7,003 bases of DNA from UBA1162 sp049513695 (GCA_049513695.1 JBEKVW010000099.1:1-7003); one strand, 5' to 3'. Positions 1 through 5,570 are shown, counted from the first letter of the stretch. Numbers and translations are program-made. The notes: generated from the sequence alone by a model not told the origin.

Positions 1-1074
1 GACTGATTCCTGGCCCTTGCCCTTGGGCATCGATACCTGTCCGATCCTCTCGATTGCGCCCTTATTTACGTTCCATACCTGTGAGTTGCTGGATAGGACG
101 CCCGAATAGACGCGGAAGAAGCTTATTTTGCCCACATGGGGGTCAGTGGTCGTCTTGAATACCAGGGCCGTCAACGGTGAATCCGCTGCAGGTTTTACCG
201 GCTCCGCGGCGCCCGAGGCATTGGCCGCTTTGACTGGGCCGGCCGCAACCGGTGAAGGAAGGTAATCTACGATGGCATCCAAGAGTCCCACCGCACCATT
301 GTTGGTGAGGCCGGAGCCGGCCAGCACGGGGATGACCTTGCCCTGCCGGGTGGATTCCGCCAGGCATTTATAGATCTCTTCGGTGGTGGTTTCGCCGCCG
401 TCTAGGTATCTGGTCATAATTTCATCATCTATCTCCACCACCGCTTCGATGAGCTTCTCCCTGGCGCCGTCAATATCCGCTGCCATGTCCGCCGGTACCT
501 CGATCTCTTTGACCGGTGAGCCTGCAAAAGCTTTTTTAGTGATAATGTCGATTACGCCTTTAAAGCTCTTTTGAGAGCCGATGGGTATCTGGATGGGGAG
601 GCACCTGGCGCTCAACTTGCTTTGAATCTGGTCGAGCGTGGAAGCGAAGTTGGCATTTTCACGGTCCATCTTGTCCATAAAAATGAGACGAGGAGTATTG
701 TTTTGGGAAGTGTAATTCCAGACCTGTTCCGTGCCGACTTCCACTCCCGAGGCGGCGCAGACCAGGATAACGGCGCCTTCGCACACCCTCAAAGCCGACC
801 TTACTTCACCCACGAAATCCGGGTAGCCCGGGGTGTCGATAATATTTATCTTGTTATTCTTCCAGGATACCGGCAGTATGGCCAGGTTGATGCTGATCTG
901 GTGTTTGATCTCATCGGGATCGGAGTCGGAGGTGGTGGTCCCATCGGCGACATTCCCCATGCGGGTGACAGCGCCGGCATCGAAGAGCATGGCTTCAGCC
1001 AGGGAGGTTTTGCCGGAACCGGAATGCGACAGGAGGGCTACATTGCGGATTTTATCAGGACTAGATTGCTGCAT
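1..1074 (-). CDS. Elongation factor G-like translation GTPase, N-terminal part (3' end outside window)
   Basis: This is the first 358 codons of a GTPase of the EF-G family, of the EF-G-like branch rather than canonical FusA. The reading frame is open to the window edge; the family is usually about 690-700 residues, so roughly half is present. Reading the reverse complement gives a P-loop SHSGSGKTS (residues 16-24), a switch-I region with GTTTSDSDPDE (45-55), the G3 motif IDTPGYPDF (79-87) and a G4 motif MDKMDR (133-138). The P-loop SGSGKT differs from the DAGKTT of canonical EF-G and is what suggests the EF-G-like subgroup. The G4 motif has Asp where NKxD normally has Asn. After the G domain an Ala/Pro-rich linker (about 239-260) leads into the start of domain II (LTALVFKTTTDPHVGKISFFRVYSG). 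ATG at 1074 is preceded by GAGGT at 6 nt and by a good promoter. Cytosolic and ribosome-associated by family. The exact role, translocation or a paralogue function, cannot be told from this part. Confidence 0.93.
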   Translation of the reverse strand, partial: MQQSSPDKIRNVALLSHSGSGKTSLAEAMLFDAGAVTRMGNVADGTTTSDSDPDEIKHQISINLAILPVSWKNNKINIIDTPGYPDFVGEVRSALRVCEGAVILVCAASGVEVGTEQVWNYTSQNNTPRLIFMDKMDRENANFASTLDQIQSKLSARCLPIQIPIGSQKSFKGVIDIITKKAFAGSPVKEIEVPADMAADIDGAREKLIEAVVEIDDEIMTRYLDGGETTTEEIYKCLAESTRQGKVIPVLAGSGLTNNGAVGLLDAIVDYLPSPVAAGPVKAANASGAAEPVKPAADSPLTALVFKTTTDPHVGKISFFRVYSGVLSSNSQVWNVNKGAIERIGQVSMPKGKGQESV

Positions 1075-1120
1075 GTAATTACCTCTATATTAAATCGGTC
1101 GGCAGGAAATACAATAGGGC

Positions 1121-1150
1121 ATTGTAGCAGTGTATGAGTGTAAACGTCAA
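1121..1150 (-). promoter_or_regulatory. Sigma-70-type promoter for the EF-G-like gene
   Basis: On the minus strand TTGACG (1150-1145) and TACAAT (1126-1121) are separated by 18 bp, each one mismatch from the vegetative consensus. Transcription should begin near 1114, giving a leader of about 40 nt before the ATG at 1074. The ribosome site GAGGT lies at 1085-1081, 6 nt from the start codon. No attenuator or operator is evident between them. Confidence 0.75.
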
Positions 1151-1190
1151 GGTTTTTAGACTGTTAAGGATATGCGAAAGTCACTGAATA

Positions 1191-1424
1191 ATGAGAAAGG
1201 TGACAACGCCCATCGTCTGCAAAATGATCGACCTGGTTAACGGGGATTCAGAGCCGGTCGATAACTGGCATTACCTGGCCGATATCTTCGGCCCGAAGGT
1301 GCCGGCAAAGGTTGGCGCCCTGCTCGCTGATGTCGTCAAGAAGATGAAAGACCGCAAGGATATTACGGATAAGAACCGCTGGCAGGTGCTCGAGTACCTC
1401 GCTGCCGACTGGCTGGCTAAATAG
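1191..1424 (+). CDS. Small protein of unknown function (77 aa)
   Basis: I do not recognise a family. The 77-residue product is soluble-looking, mostly helical in pattern and rich in Lys/Asp, with no signal peptide or membrane segment. The segment DNWHYLADIFG (residues 23-33), followed by VGALLADVVKKMKD and a final WQVLEYLAADWLAK, has a Trp-x-x-Leu-Ala spacing that resembles death-like helical bundles. That resemblance is weak and is only a pattern match. Base and codon use are GC-rich like the EF-G-like gene and unlike the cluster that follows, so it probably belongs to the host core. ATG at 1191 is the first start after an in-frame TGA at 1185-1187, but no Shine-Dalgarno is well placed: AAGGA at 1166-1170 is 20 nt away. 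An in-frame ATG at 1224 is an alternative. The gene converges on the 411-aa gene with a 12-bp gap and no visible terminator. Confidence 0.6.
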   Translation: MRKVTTPIVCKMIDLVNGDSEPVDNWHYLADIFGPKVPAKVGALLADVVKKMKDRKDITDKNRWQVLEYLAADWLAK

Positions 1425-1436
1425 TAAGACCTGCAA

Positions 1437-2672
1437 TCAGTTAATTACATAACAGATTATCGGATATAGTTTCTCAAAAATAGAACACGCTTTGTCTACC
1501 AATAACTCTTTATCTTTAACGGCCGGATCATTGCGCACAATTTCCTTTCCTATATGTAAACCTGGCAAGTGAATATCTTTCAACAATTGTATTATATATT
1601 TGATCATAGCATCGTTCACAAAATCCAAATGTAGTTTAGCTTTAGATTCCCATTTATTTATACCTAGGCCTGCGTTCCCACCATAAAGTGGAACTATACT
1701 GAAAATTTCGATATAGAATCCGTTGCCTAGGTTGGTCAATTGTGACTTTAATTCGTTAGGCTCATTAGATATTTTGGAGTAAAATCTACCAATCGCCTTA
1801 TTCTTATCTCTATATCTTCCCCCTTGAATCACGCCTACGCACCCAAGCTTTTCGCTATTCAAAGTTATGCAGGGATTGCAATTGTTAAATGGGTCACTAT
1901 CGTCTTCTTGCTTTCGCAAATCCACAGACGCTATTTCTCTCTTCCTATATATGCGAGGTACTTTAAGATCAGGATATGCAGTCCGCATTTCCTTCGGTAT
2001 ATTTTGCATCACCAACTGCCCGAATTGTTGTAATTTGCTTCTGATTAGACGCTTATAATCATTATCAAAAGATAGAAAGAAGTTGAAATCGTCTTCCACA
2101 AATCCCTTGAACGGAGTCATTCCTATCACCTCCAGATATTGCTTGAACTGACGTATTAGAAAGTCATTATCTTCGCTTAGAGACTCGTAGATTTCGCTCC
2201 ATGAAAGATTACAGCGGTTAGTAGATATTCTATTCCAAGTTGCTTCCTTCAAGTGCCCTTCAATTTGAGCTTCACTCGGTAGACCACCTAATTTGGTTTC
2301 TATCATGATAGCCATTGAATCAGGGATGTAAATCCAAGCATCTGGTTTTCCACCCTTGCCTTCACCAGAATCACTGGAAGGGTCTCCACAAATTGTTATT
2401 AGGACCTTATTACTGGCAGTCTTACATAACTCTGGCATTCTCTGAAGTGAGAATCTGTAAGCGGATCCTTGCTTTATTGGAAGCGTATAATTACTTAACT
2501 TCGAATTAATTAGTTGCACGAATTGCGGCAGAGCTTTTTCAGAACTGTAATATAATAGATTAATCAACGCCTTGGTTGTGTTGTTTTCCAATTGTCTGTC
2601 GAATTGCTTTTCGCTCTCGTTGACCCTGGTAGGTCCTCGGTAATAATAAAATATGTTTTCATGAGGATCCAT
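1437..2672 (-). CDS. Putative PD-(D/E)XK-fold nuclease (411 aa)
   Basis: Not recognised as a named gene, but the N-terminal third carries the residue pattern of a PD-(D/E)XK (restriction-endonuclease fold) nuclease. A helix QLENNTTKALINLL (27-40) offers Glu29. The pair GKPDAWIYI (108-116) and MIETKLGG (123-130) gives Asp111, Glu125 and Lys127, the spaced D...ExK metal-binding and catalytic set. Gln136 and His140 follow, where this fold often has a further polar residue. In the fold the Asp and Glu bind Mg2+ for phosphodiester cleavage; activity here is inferred. The C-terminal two thirds (about 170-411) are mixed alpha/beta with no recognised domain and could bind target nucleic acid or partners. 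There is no signal peptide or membrane segment, so it should be cytosolic. ATG at 2672 has a good AGAGG site 8 nt upstream. It is the last gene of the minus-strand cluster, 157 bp after the 191-aa TPR gene. Sequence is AT-richer than the EF-G-like gene, fitting acquisition. Restriction or abortive-infection use is a guess from context. Confidence 0.7.
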   Translation of the reverse strand: MDPHENIFYYYRGPTRVNESEKQFDRQLENNTTKALINLLYYSSEKALPQFVQLINSKLSNYTLPIKQGSAYRFSLQRMPELCKTASNKVLITICGDPSSDSGEGKGGKPDAWIYIPDSMAIMIETKLGGLPSEAQIEGHLKEATWNRISTNRCNLSWSEIYESLSEDNDFLIRQFKQYLEVIGMTPFKGFVEDDFNFFLSFDNDYKRLIRSKLQQFGQLVMQNIPKEMRTAYPDLKVPRIYRKREIASVDLRKQEDDSDPFNNCNPCITLNSEKLGCVGVIQGGRYRDKNKAIGRFYSKISNEPNELKSQLTNLGNGFYIEIFSIVPLYGGNAGLGINKWESKAKLHLDFVNDAMIKYIIQLLKDIHLPGLHIGKEIVRNDPAVKDKELLVDKACSIFEKLYPIICYVIN

Positions 2673-2708
2673 CGTAAATTCCTCTGAATAAGAGCTATGT
2701 CAGGAACC

Positions 2709-2724
2709 ATTATACGCCCGCGTA
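2709..2724 (-). promoter_or_regulatory. Candidate -10 box overlapping a small palindrome, upstream of the nuclease gene
   Basis: In the 157-bp gap before the nuclease gene the minus strand has a perfect TATAAT at 2714-2709, placing a start site about 30 nt before the ATG at 2672. No good -35 is found at 16-18 bp. Overlapping it at 2713-2724 is the palindrome TACGC-CC-GCGTA, with 5-bp arms and a 2-bp centre, which could be an operator half-turn. The rest of the gap (2725-2829) shows only TTGATATCAA, a 10-bp palindrome at 2806-2815, and no terminator hairpin. The nuclease may therefore have its own promoter, or be read through from the genes upstream. Confidence 0.35.
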
Positions 2725-2829
2725 CCTACGAAAGGAATATCGGTATTTTCGCTTACAAACCTGCAAATTCTGTCAGACTGGCCTAACCCCCGAAAATAAG
2801 CCCAATTGATATCAAATAAACTACGGAAT

Positions 2830-3405
2830 TTACTCCAGTCCCAACTCCAGAGCATTGCTGAAATCCGACTCGGCTTTTTTATGTTCACCTTTCTCATCAT
2901 AGATAACCCCACGGTTGTAGTAAGCCTTGGCATACTTCGGCCGTAGCTTTATTGCCATAGTGAAATCAGACACGGCTTCTTCTTGTTCACCTGTTCTCCC
3001 ATAGGAAACCCCACGGTTGTAGTACGCCGTGGCATCCTTTGGATTAAGCATTATAGCCCTGATATAGTCAGTTACGGCTTTTTCGTGTTCACCTTTCATC
3101 CCATAGGCAAACCCACGGTTGCAGTAAGCGTCGGAATCCTTCGGATTAAGCATTATAGCCTTGGTATAGTCAGTTATGGCTTTGTCGTAGTCACCTTGCT
3201 CCCCATAGGAAACCCCACGGTTGTAGTAAGCCTTGGTATACTTCGGGCGTAGCTTTATTGCCATGGTGAAATCAGGCACGGCTTTTTTATGTTCACCTTT
3301 GTCACCGTAGATAACGCCACGGTTGCAGTAAGCGTCGGAATCCTTCGGATTTAGCTTTATGGCTCTGGTGTAATCAGATATGGCCTTGTCGTTTTCACAT
3401 GGCAT
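2830..3405 (-). CDS. TPR-repeat protein (191 aa, almost entirely tetratricopeptide repeats)
   Basis: The product is nearly all 34-residue tetratricopeptide repeats, the helix-turn-helix scaffold used for protein-protein contacts. After a half repeat (1-22) come four complete repeats of the form AYYNRGVSYGxxGExxKAxxDFTxAIKLxPKx (about 24-57, 58-91, 92-125, 126-159), then a last one (160-191) ending at LGLE. Each has the Asn-Arg-Gly and Pro-Lys signature of the class often found in bacterial and archaeal TPR proteins. There is no signal peptide, membrane segment or catalytic domain, so it probably acts as a cytosolic adaptor. ATG at 3405 has a strong GAGGAGG site about 8 nt upstream, which supports the start although it cuts into the middle of a repeat. 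That suggests loss of the N-terminal half-repeat or of further repeats. It follows the ~139-aa gene by 40 bp with no promoter seen, so it is probably in the same transcript. Partner unknown; neighbouring cluster proteins are natural candidates. Confidence 0.9.
   Translation of the reverse strand: MPCENDKAISDYTRAIKLNPKDSDAYCNRGVIYGDKGEHKKAVPDFTMAIKLRPKYTKAYYNRGVSYGEQGDYDKAITDYTKAIMLNPKDSDAYCNRGFAYGMKGEHEKAVTDYIRAIMLNPKDATAYYNRGVSYGRTGEQEEAVSDFTMAIKLRPKYAKAYYNRGVIYDEKGEHKKAESDFSNALELGLE
2830..3405 (-). repeat. Tandem 102-bp coding repeat (TPR units)
   Basis: The TPR array is visible in DNA as well as protein. On the plus strand ACGGTTG recurs at 2911, 3013, 3115, 3217 and 3319, exactly 102 bp apart, with flanking sequence strongly conserved (CCACGG before, GTAAGC or GTACGC after). 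The DNA around 2922-2975 matches that around 3228-3281 better than it matches the intervening units, an offset of 306 bp or three units. This points to amplification of a three-repeat block rather than single units. High nucleotide identity means recent expansion and a risk of assembly collapse. Confidence 0.85.
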
Positions 3406-3445
3406 AATAAGGGCCTCCTCTCAAGTGATCTCACAAACTCTGGTA

Positions 3446-3865
3446 CTACTGTGAAAAATGTTTCAAGATACCGGATAAACTCTCAGTGTTGTCCGTTTTG
3501 AATGTCACTTTGCGGGTCCGATGCGGATCAACGCGTCCTTTTGGGAAATATACCCATCGTACTTTGGAGTACATATTCGCACCACTATTACAATGGTATT
3601 TGGCATATGCCCATGGATTTTCCTCCCGTTTCTCTACCAGGAAATAGTCAAGCTCCTTGCGCACTTCCTCTATTATCTTACAAGTTTGGATATCTTCTGG
3701 ATTATCTGCCAGTAAGAACTGCACCACGAAACTTCTATCTTGCCCCGGAGCTACGAGGGCAACTGCATTTTCGTTCTCAGCATGCCATATTTTTATATGA
3801 TCGTCTTTGTCATTAACAATCCCTGTTATCCATTGCCATTTTTCCTTCTGCTGTTTTTCTTCCAA
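3446..3865 (-). CDS. Cluster protein of unknown function (~139 aa, TTG start)
   Basis: No family recognised. From the chosen start the protein opens with a Lys/Glu/Gln-rich stretch (LEEKQQKEKW), then an apparently beta-rich region (WQWITGIVNDKDDHIKIWH, VALVAPGQDRSFVVQFLLAD). A helix follows (IIEEVRKELDYFLVEKREE), then an Arg/Lys-rich tail (KGRVDPHRTRKVTFK). It is probably cytosolic: no signal peptide or membrane span. The frame has no ATG start. The first possible start after an in-frame stop is TTG at 3880, but AAGGAG at 3879-3874 lies 8 nt before a second TTG at 3865, a much better initiation site, so that is the start given here. The stop that ends the upstream 80-aa gene (TAA, 3889-3887) is in this same frame, so the two proteins could once have been one. 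The gene sits between the membrane protein and the short TPR protein and is probably co-transcribed with both. Confidence 0.72.
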   Translation of the reverse strand: MEEKQQKEKWQWITGIVNDKDDHIKIWHAENENAVALVAPGQDRSFVVQFLLADNPEDIQTCKIIEEVRKELDYFLVEKREENPWAYAKYHCNSGANMYSKVRWVYFPKGRVDPHRTRKVTFKTDNTESLSGILKHFSQ

Positions 3866-3873
3866 TTTGTTCT

Positions 3874-3879
3874 CCTTCA
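3874..3879 (-). promoter_or_regulatory. Shine-Dalgarno site that decides the TTG start of the ~139-aa gene
   Basis: AAGGAG on the minus strand at 3879-3874 is followed by 8 nt and then TTG at 3865. The alternative TTG at 3880 overlaps this site and has no comparable one of its own upstream, so initiation at 3865 is favoured. Confidence 0.6.
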
Positions 3880-3886
3880 AATCTAC

Positions 3887-4129
3887 TTATCCATTATTCG
3901 GGCGCTTTTTGCGTTGTATATCTTCCAGCACGTCGTCAAAGTATGAGCTTCTTTCGCTACAAATTGTCACGCGAATTGAATCATTTCGTTGATCCTGATA
4001 CCTATGGGCAATCCGTTTATCGATTTCACGACCAATTGCTTTGCCAATTGTGCCACCTAACCACGCCCAGAACTTTATATAGCAGTATATGAGAAACATA
4101 ATAAATGCCAGTGCCAAAATAGCTCCCAC
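3887..4129 (-). CDS. Small membrane-anchored protein of unknown function (80 aa, GTG start)
   Basis: The first 25 or so residues (GAILALAFIMFLIYCYIKFWAWLGG) form one hydrophobic membrane segment, possibly a signal anchor. A glycine-containing amphipathic stretch GGTIGKAIGREIDKRIAHR (25-43) follows, then a charged, probably cytosolic tail ending KKRPNNG. By the positive-inside rule the basic C-terminal side should face the cytoplasm. No enzymatic motif is visible and the family is not recognised. The start is GTG at 4129. A strong GAGGTGA at 4142-4136 lies 6 nt upstream and contains the TGA stop of the 327-aa TPR gene, so translation of the two is probably coupled. The gene ends with TAA 21 nt before the favoured start of the next gene, in the same reading frame. 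It could tether the cluster's TPR scaffold or effector to the membrane; that is inference from gene order only. Confidence 0.72.
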   Translation of the reverse strand: MGAILALAFIMFLIYCYIKFWAWLGGTIGKAIGREIDKRIAHRYQDQRNDSIRVTICSERSSYFDDVLEDIQRKKRPNNG

Positions 4130-4135
4130 CAGGAT

Positions 4136-4142
4136 TCACCTC
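4136..4142 (-). promoter_or_regulatory. Ribosome binding site overlapping the upstream stop codon (translational coupling)
   Basis: GAGGTGA on the minus strand (4142-4136) serves as the Shine-Dalgarno site for the GTG at 4129, and its last three bases are the TGA of the 327-aa TPR gene. Ribosomes finishing the first gene would be placed on the site for the second, so the two proteins are probably made in linked amounts. Confidence 0.7.
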
Positions 4143-5119
4143 TTACATCCTCTTGCTTGTCGCAAGCATAGTTTGGCTTCATGTGCCTTGCCCAGTCTCT
4201 TATATACATCCGCCTTTGCCATCCAAACTTCACTCAATTCTTCACTCAATTGTGGCAGGTACTTAATTAATTCATCCCAGCACTCTATAGCTTCTTCGTA
4301 CCTGCCGAGAGCGACCAGCGCATGCCCTTTACTTTTTAGCCCTTCATGGTACCACCCATTTTCCTGAGCTTCCTGAAAGCTTTGTAGCGCATCTTCATAT
4401 TTGCCAAGCTTCATAAGCGATTCACCTTTTGCGTGCCAGGTCTCTCCGAGACGATCCCAATTATTGTTGGGGTTGCGAAGCGAGTGATCATACAGGCTTA
4501 TTGCTTCATCGTGCCTGCCTATTTTTGCCAGTGCCGTGCCTTTGTTAGTTAAAGCAAGCCAGTATTCTTCATCTTCAGGCCCTATTTCCATTGTTTTGTC
4601 GAAATATGGCAGAGATTCTTCAACTTTGCCCATATCGCGTAGTACGCATGCCTTTTCATGCAGGGCGCAGTAATCTTGCGGATTTATTTTGAATAAGGCA
4701 TCATAGCAGAAGATTTCTCGGTTTAATTGTCCTAGCTTGCCATATTGATGAGCCAGTTCCAACCAATACACCGAAACATTACCACCTTCAAGATGAGCCT
4801 GTTCCCGCCACCAGTCCAAAAGGTTACCATAGTCCGCAAACCCATTCACTTTTTTGACGAACTGCCTATAGCTAAGTTTGGCTTTGAGCCATCTGCCCAA
4901 TTTATCGTAGGCCAGCGATTTAAGATAGTATGGTTCGGGCTCTTCATTGTAAAGGGGCTGACACATTTCAGCATATTTAATACAATTGGCATAGTCTTGT
5001 TTTTCATAGCAGGTATGTGCCTTTTCAAGGCAAGCCTCAAATTTTTCTATGTCTTGGTCGCTTGTTGAATTTAATTGCTTACCTTCATCGGTGACATTTT
5101 CGATATTCTTGATTTTCAT
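4136..5119 (-). CDS. TPR-repeat protein (327 aa), first gene of the minus-strand cluster
   Basis: After a polar N-terminus (1-25) the protein is a run of about eight tetratricopeptide repeats, at roughly 28-60, 62-90, 117-148, 150-181, 187-216, 226-254, 259-287 and 296-325. The canonical pattern is plainest in ALVALGRYEEAIECWDELI and KIGRHDEAISLYDHSL. The repeats are more diverged from each other than those of the 191-aa protein, so this is an older array. A Trp-rich segment between repeats two and three (LDWWREQAHLEGGNVSVYWL, 101-120) may be a specific binding surface. There is no signal peptide, membrane span or catalytic domain; a cytosolic scaffold or sensor role is inferred. ATG at 5119 lacks a Shine-Dalgarno site, but TATAAT lies 6 bp upstream, so the mRNA may be leaderless. 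The stop overlaps the ribosome site of the next gene. TPR proteins serve in many systems, so the specific function is open. Confidence 0.88.
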   Translation of the reverse strand: MKIKNIENVTDEGKQLNSTSDQDIEKFEACLEKAHTCYEKQDYANCIKYAEMCQPLYNEEPEPYYLKSLAYDKLGRWLKAKLSYRQFVKKVNGFADYGNLLDWWREQAHLEGGNVSVYWLELAHQYGKLGQLNREIFCYDALFKINPQDYCALHEKACVLRDMGKVEESLPYFDKTMEIGPEDEEYWLALTNKGTALAKIGRHDEAISLYDHSLRNPNNNWDRLGETWHAKGESLMKLGKYEDALQSFQEAQENGWYHEGLKSKGHALVALGRYEEAIECWDELIKYLPQLSEELSEVWMAKADVYKRLGKAHEAKLCLRQARGCKR

Positions 5120-5125
5120 ATACTA

Positions 5126-5131
5126 ATTATA
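5126..5131 (-). promoter_or_regulatory. -10 box for the minus-strand cluster, probably giving a leaderless mRNA
   Basis: A perfect TATAAT on the minus strand (5131-5126) ends 6 bp before the ATG at 5119. Transcription would start on or next to the start codon, which agrees with the lack of a Shine-Dalgarno site there. No good -35 lies 15-18 bp upstream. GAGATTTCTC (5136-5145), with 4-bp arms and a 2-bp centre, sits in the spacer and might be an operator. The rest of the divergent gap up to 5202 shows only the ribosome site of the plus-strand gene. Confidence 0.45.
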
Positions 5132-5202
5132 CTCTGAGATTTCTCGATTTAGCTTCAGCCCCAATTTTTGATTGTTAAAGAAATAATCCAAGGAGTCACA
5201 TC

Positions 5203-5553
5203 ATGGCATATAAACCAACCGGACGCCCAAATGGACGGCCTAAACGTGAAATCGACTGGCAAAAGTTGGAGTTTGGGTGTCAAATCAATGCGACAAAAGA
5301 AGAAATCAGTAAGTGGTTGGACGTATCTGAAAAGACGCAGGAAAGGCAAATAAAGCTGAAATATGGATGGGGTTTTGACGCCCTCTATAAAAAGCTGTTC
5401 GTAGACGGAATAATCTCCCTCAGGCGGATGCAGTTCAAAAAAGCCCAGGAGGGCAACGTTCCCATGTTGATATGGCTTGGCAAGCAATATTTGGGCCAAT
5501 CCGAAAAACACGATTGTTTAATCATGTGGGAAAATGGTGGTGAATTCATGTAA
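5203..5553 (+). CDS. Orphan phage-type small terminase-like / HTH protein (116 aa)
   Basis: The protein resembles short helix-turn-helix proteins encoded beside terminase genes in many phages. In order it has a basic Gly-Arg-Pro segment (GRPNGRPK, 7-14), typical of DNA-tail contacts; a helix-turn-helix-like stretch (TKEEISKWLDVSEKTQERQI, 31-50); and the characteristic C-terminal block ISLRRMQFKKAQEGNVPM (71-88) leading into LIWLGKQYLGQSEK (89-102). Similar proteins bind DNA at the packaging start or regulate phage genes; which applies here is unknown. ATG at 5203 has AGGAG at 5191-5195, 7 nt upstream. It diverges from the minus-strand cluster and has no large terminase, portal or capsid gene beside it. 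It is therefore either a prophage remnant or an adopted DNA-binding regulator. No terminator follows: the rRNA promoter begins 17 bp after the stop, so its transcription may run into the 16S gene. Confidence 0.75.
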   Translation: MAYKPTGRPNGRPKREIDWQKLEFGCQINATKEEISKWLDVSEKTQERQIKLKYGWGFDALYKKLFVDGIISLRRMQFKKAQEGNVPMLIWLGKQYLGQSEKHDCLIMWENGGEFM

Positions 5554-5570
5554 ATTTGACTGGACGCGTA

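Noticed and set aside
571..1137. 188-aa plus-strand open frame opposite the EF-G-like gene
   Set aside because: It is antisense to clear GTPase motifs (P-loop, DTPG, KMD) on the minus strand and shows no family features; a by-product of GC-rich codon use.
1172..1190. ATG at 1172 as the start of the 77-aa gene
   Set aside because: It is 19 nt upstream of 1191 and so in another frame, and an in-frame TGA at 1185-1187 blocks any extension of the real frame.
1425..1436. Terminator between the convergent genes
   Set aside because: Only 12 bp separate the stops and no GC-rich hairpin with a T-run is visible on either strand.
2700..2933. 77-aa minus-strand frame overlapping the end of the 191-aa TPR gene
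   Set aside because: Out of frame with the TPR gene, no ribosome site, and no recognisable domain. Its tail from the gap does not restore TPR sequence, so a frameshifted extension is not supported.
2983..3252. 89-aa plus-strand open frame with internal repeats (GIVSYGF, PIGNPTVVV)
   Set aside because: Its repeats are the antisense shadow of the 102-bp TPR coding units.
2905..3330. Regularly spaced repeats that might suggest a CRISPR array
   Set aside because: The 102-bp period equals 34 codons and stays in frame with a TPR protein; intervening sequence is itself repeated rather than unique spacers.
3866..3880. TTG at 3880 as the start of the ~139-aa protein (144 aa)
   Set aside because: The good AAGGAG site overlaps this codon and is correctly spaced only for the TTG at 3865. 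The longer form cannot be excluded.
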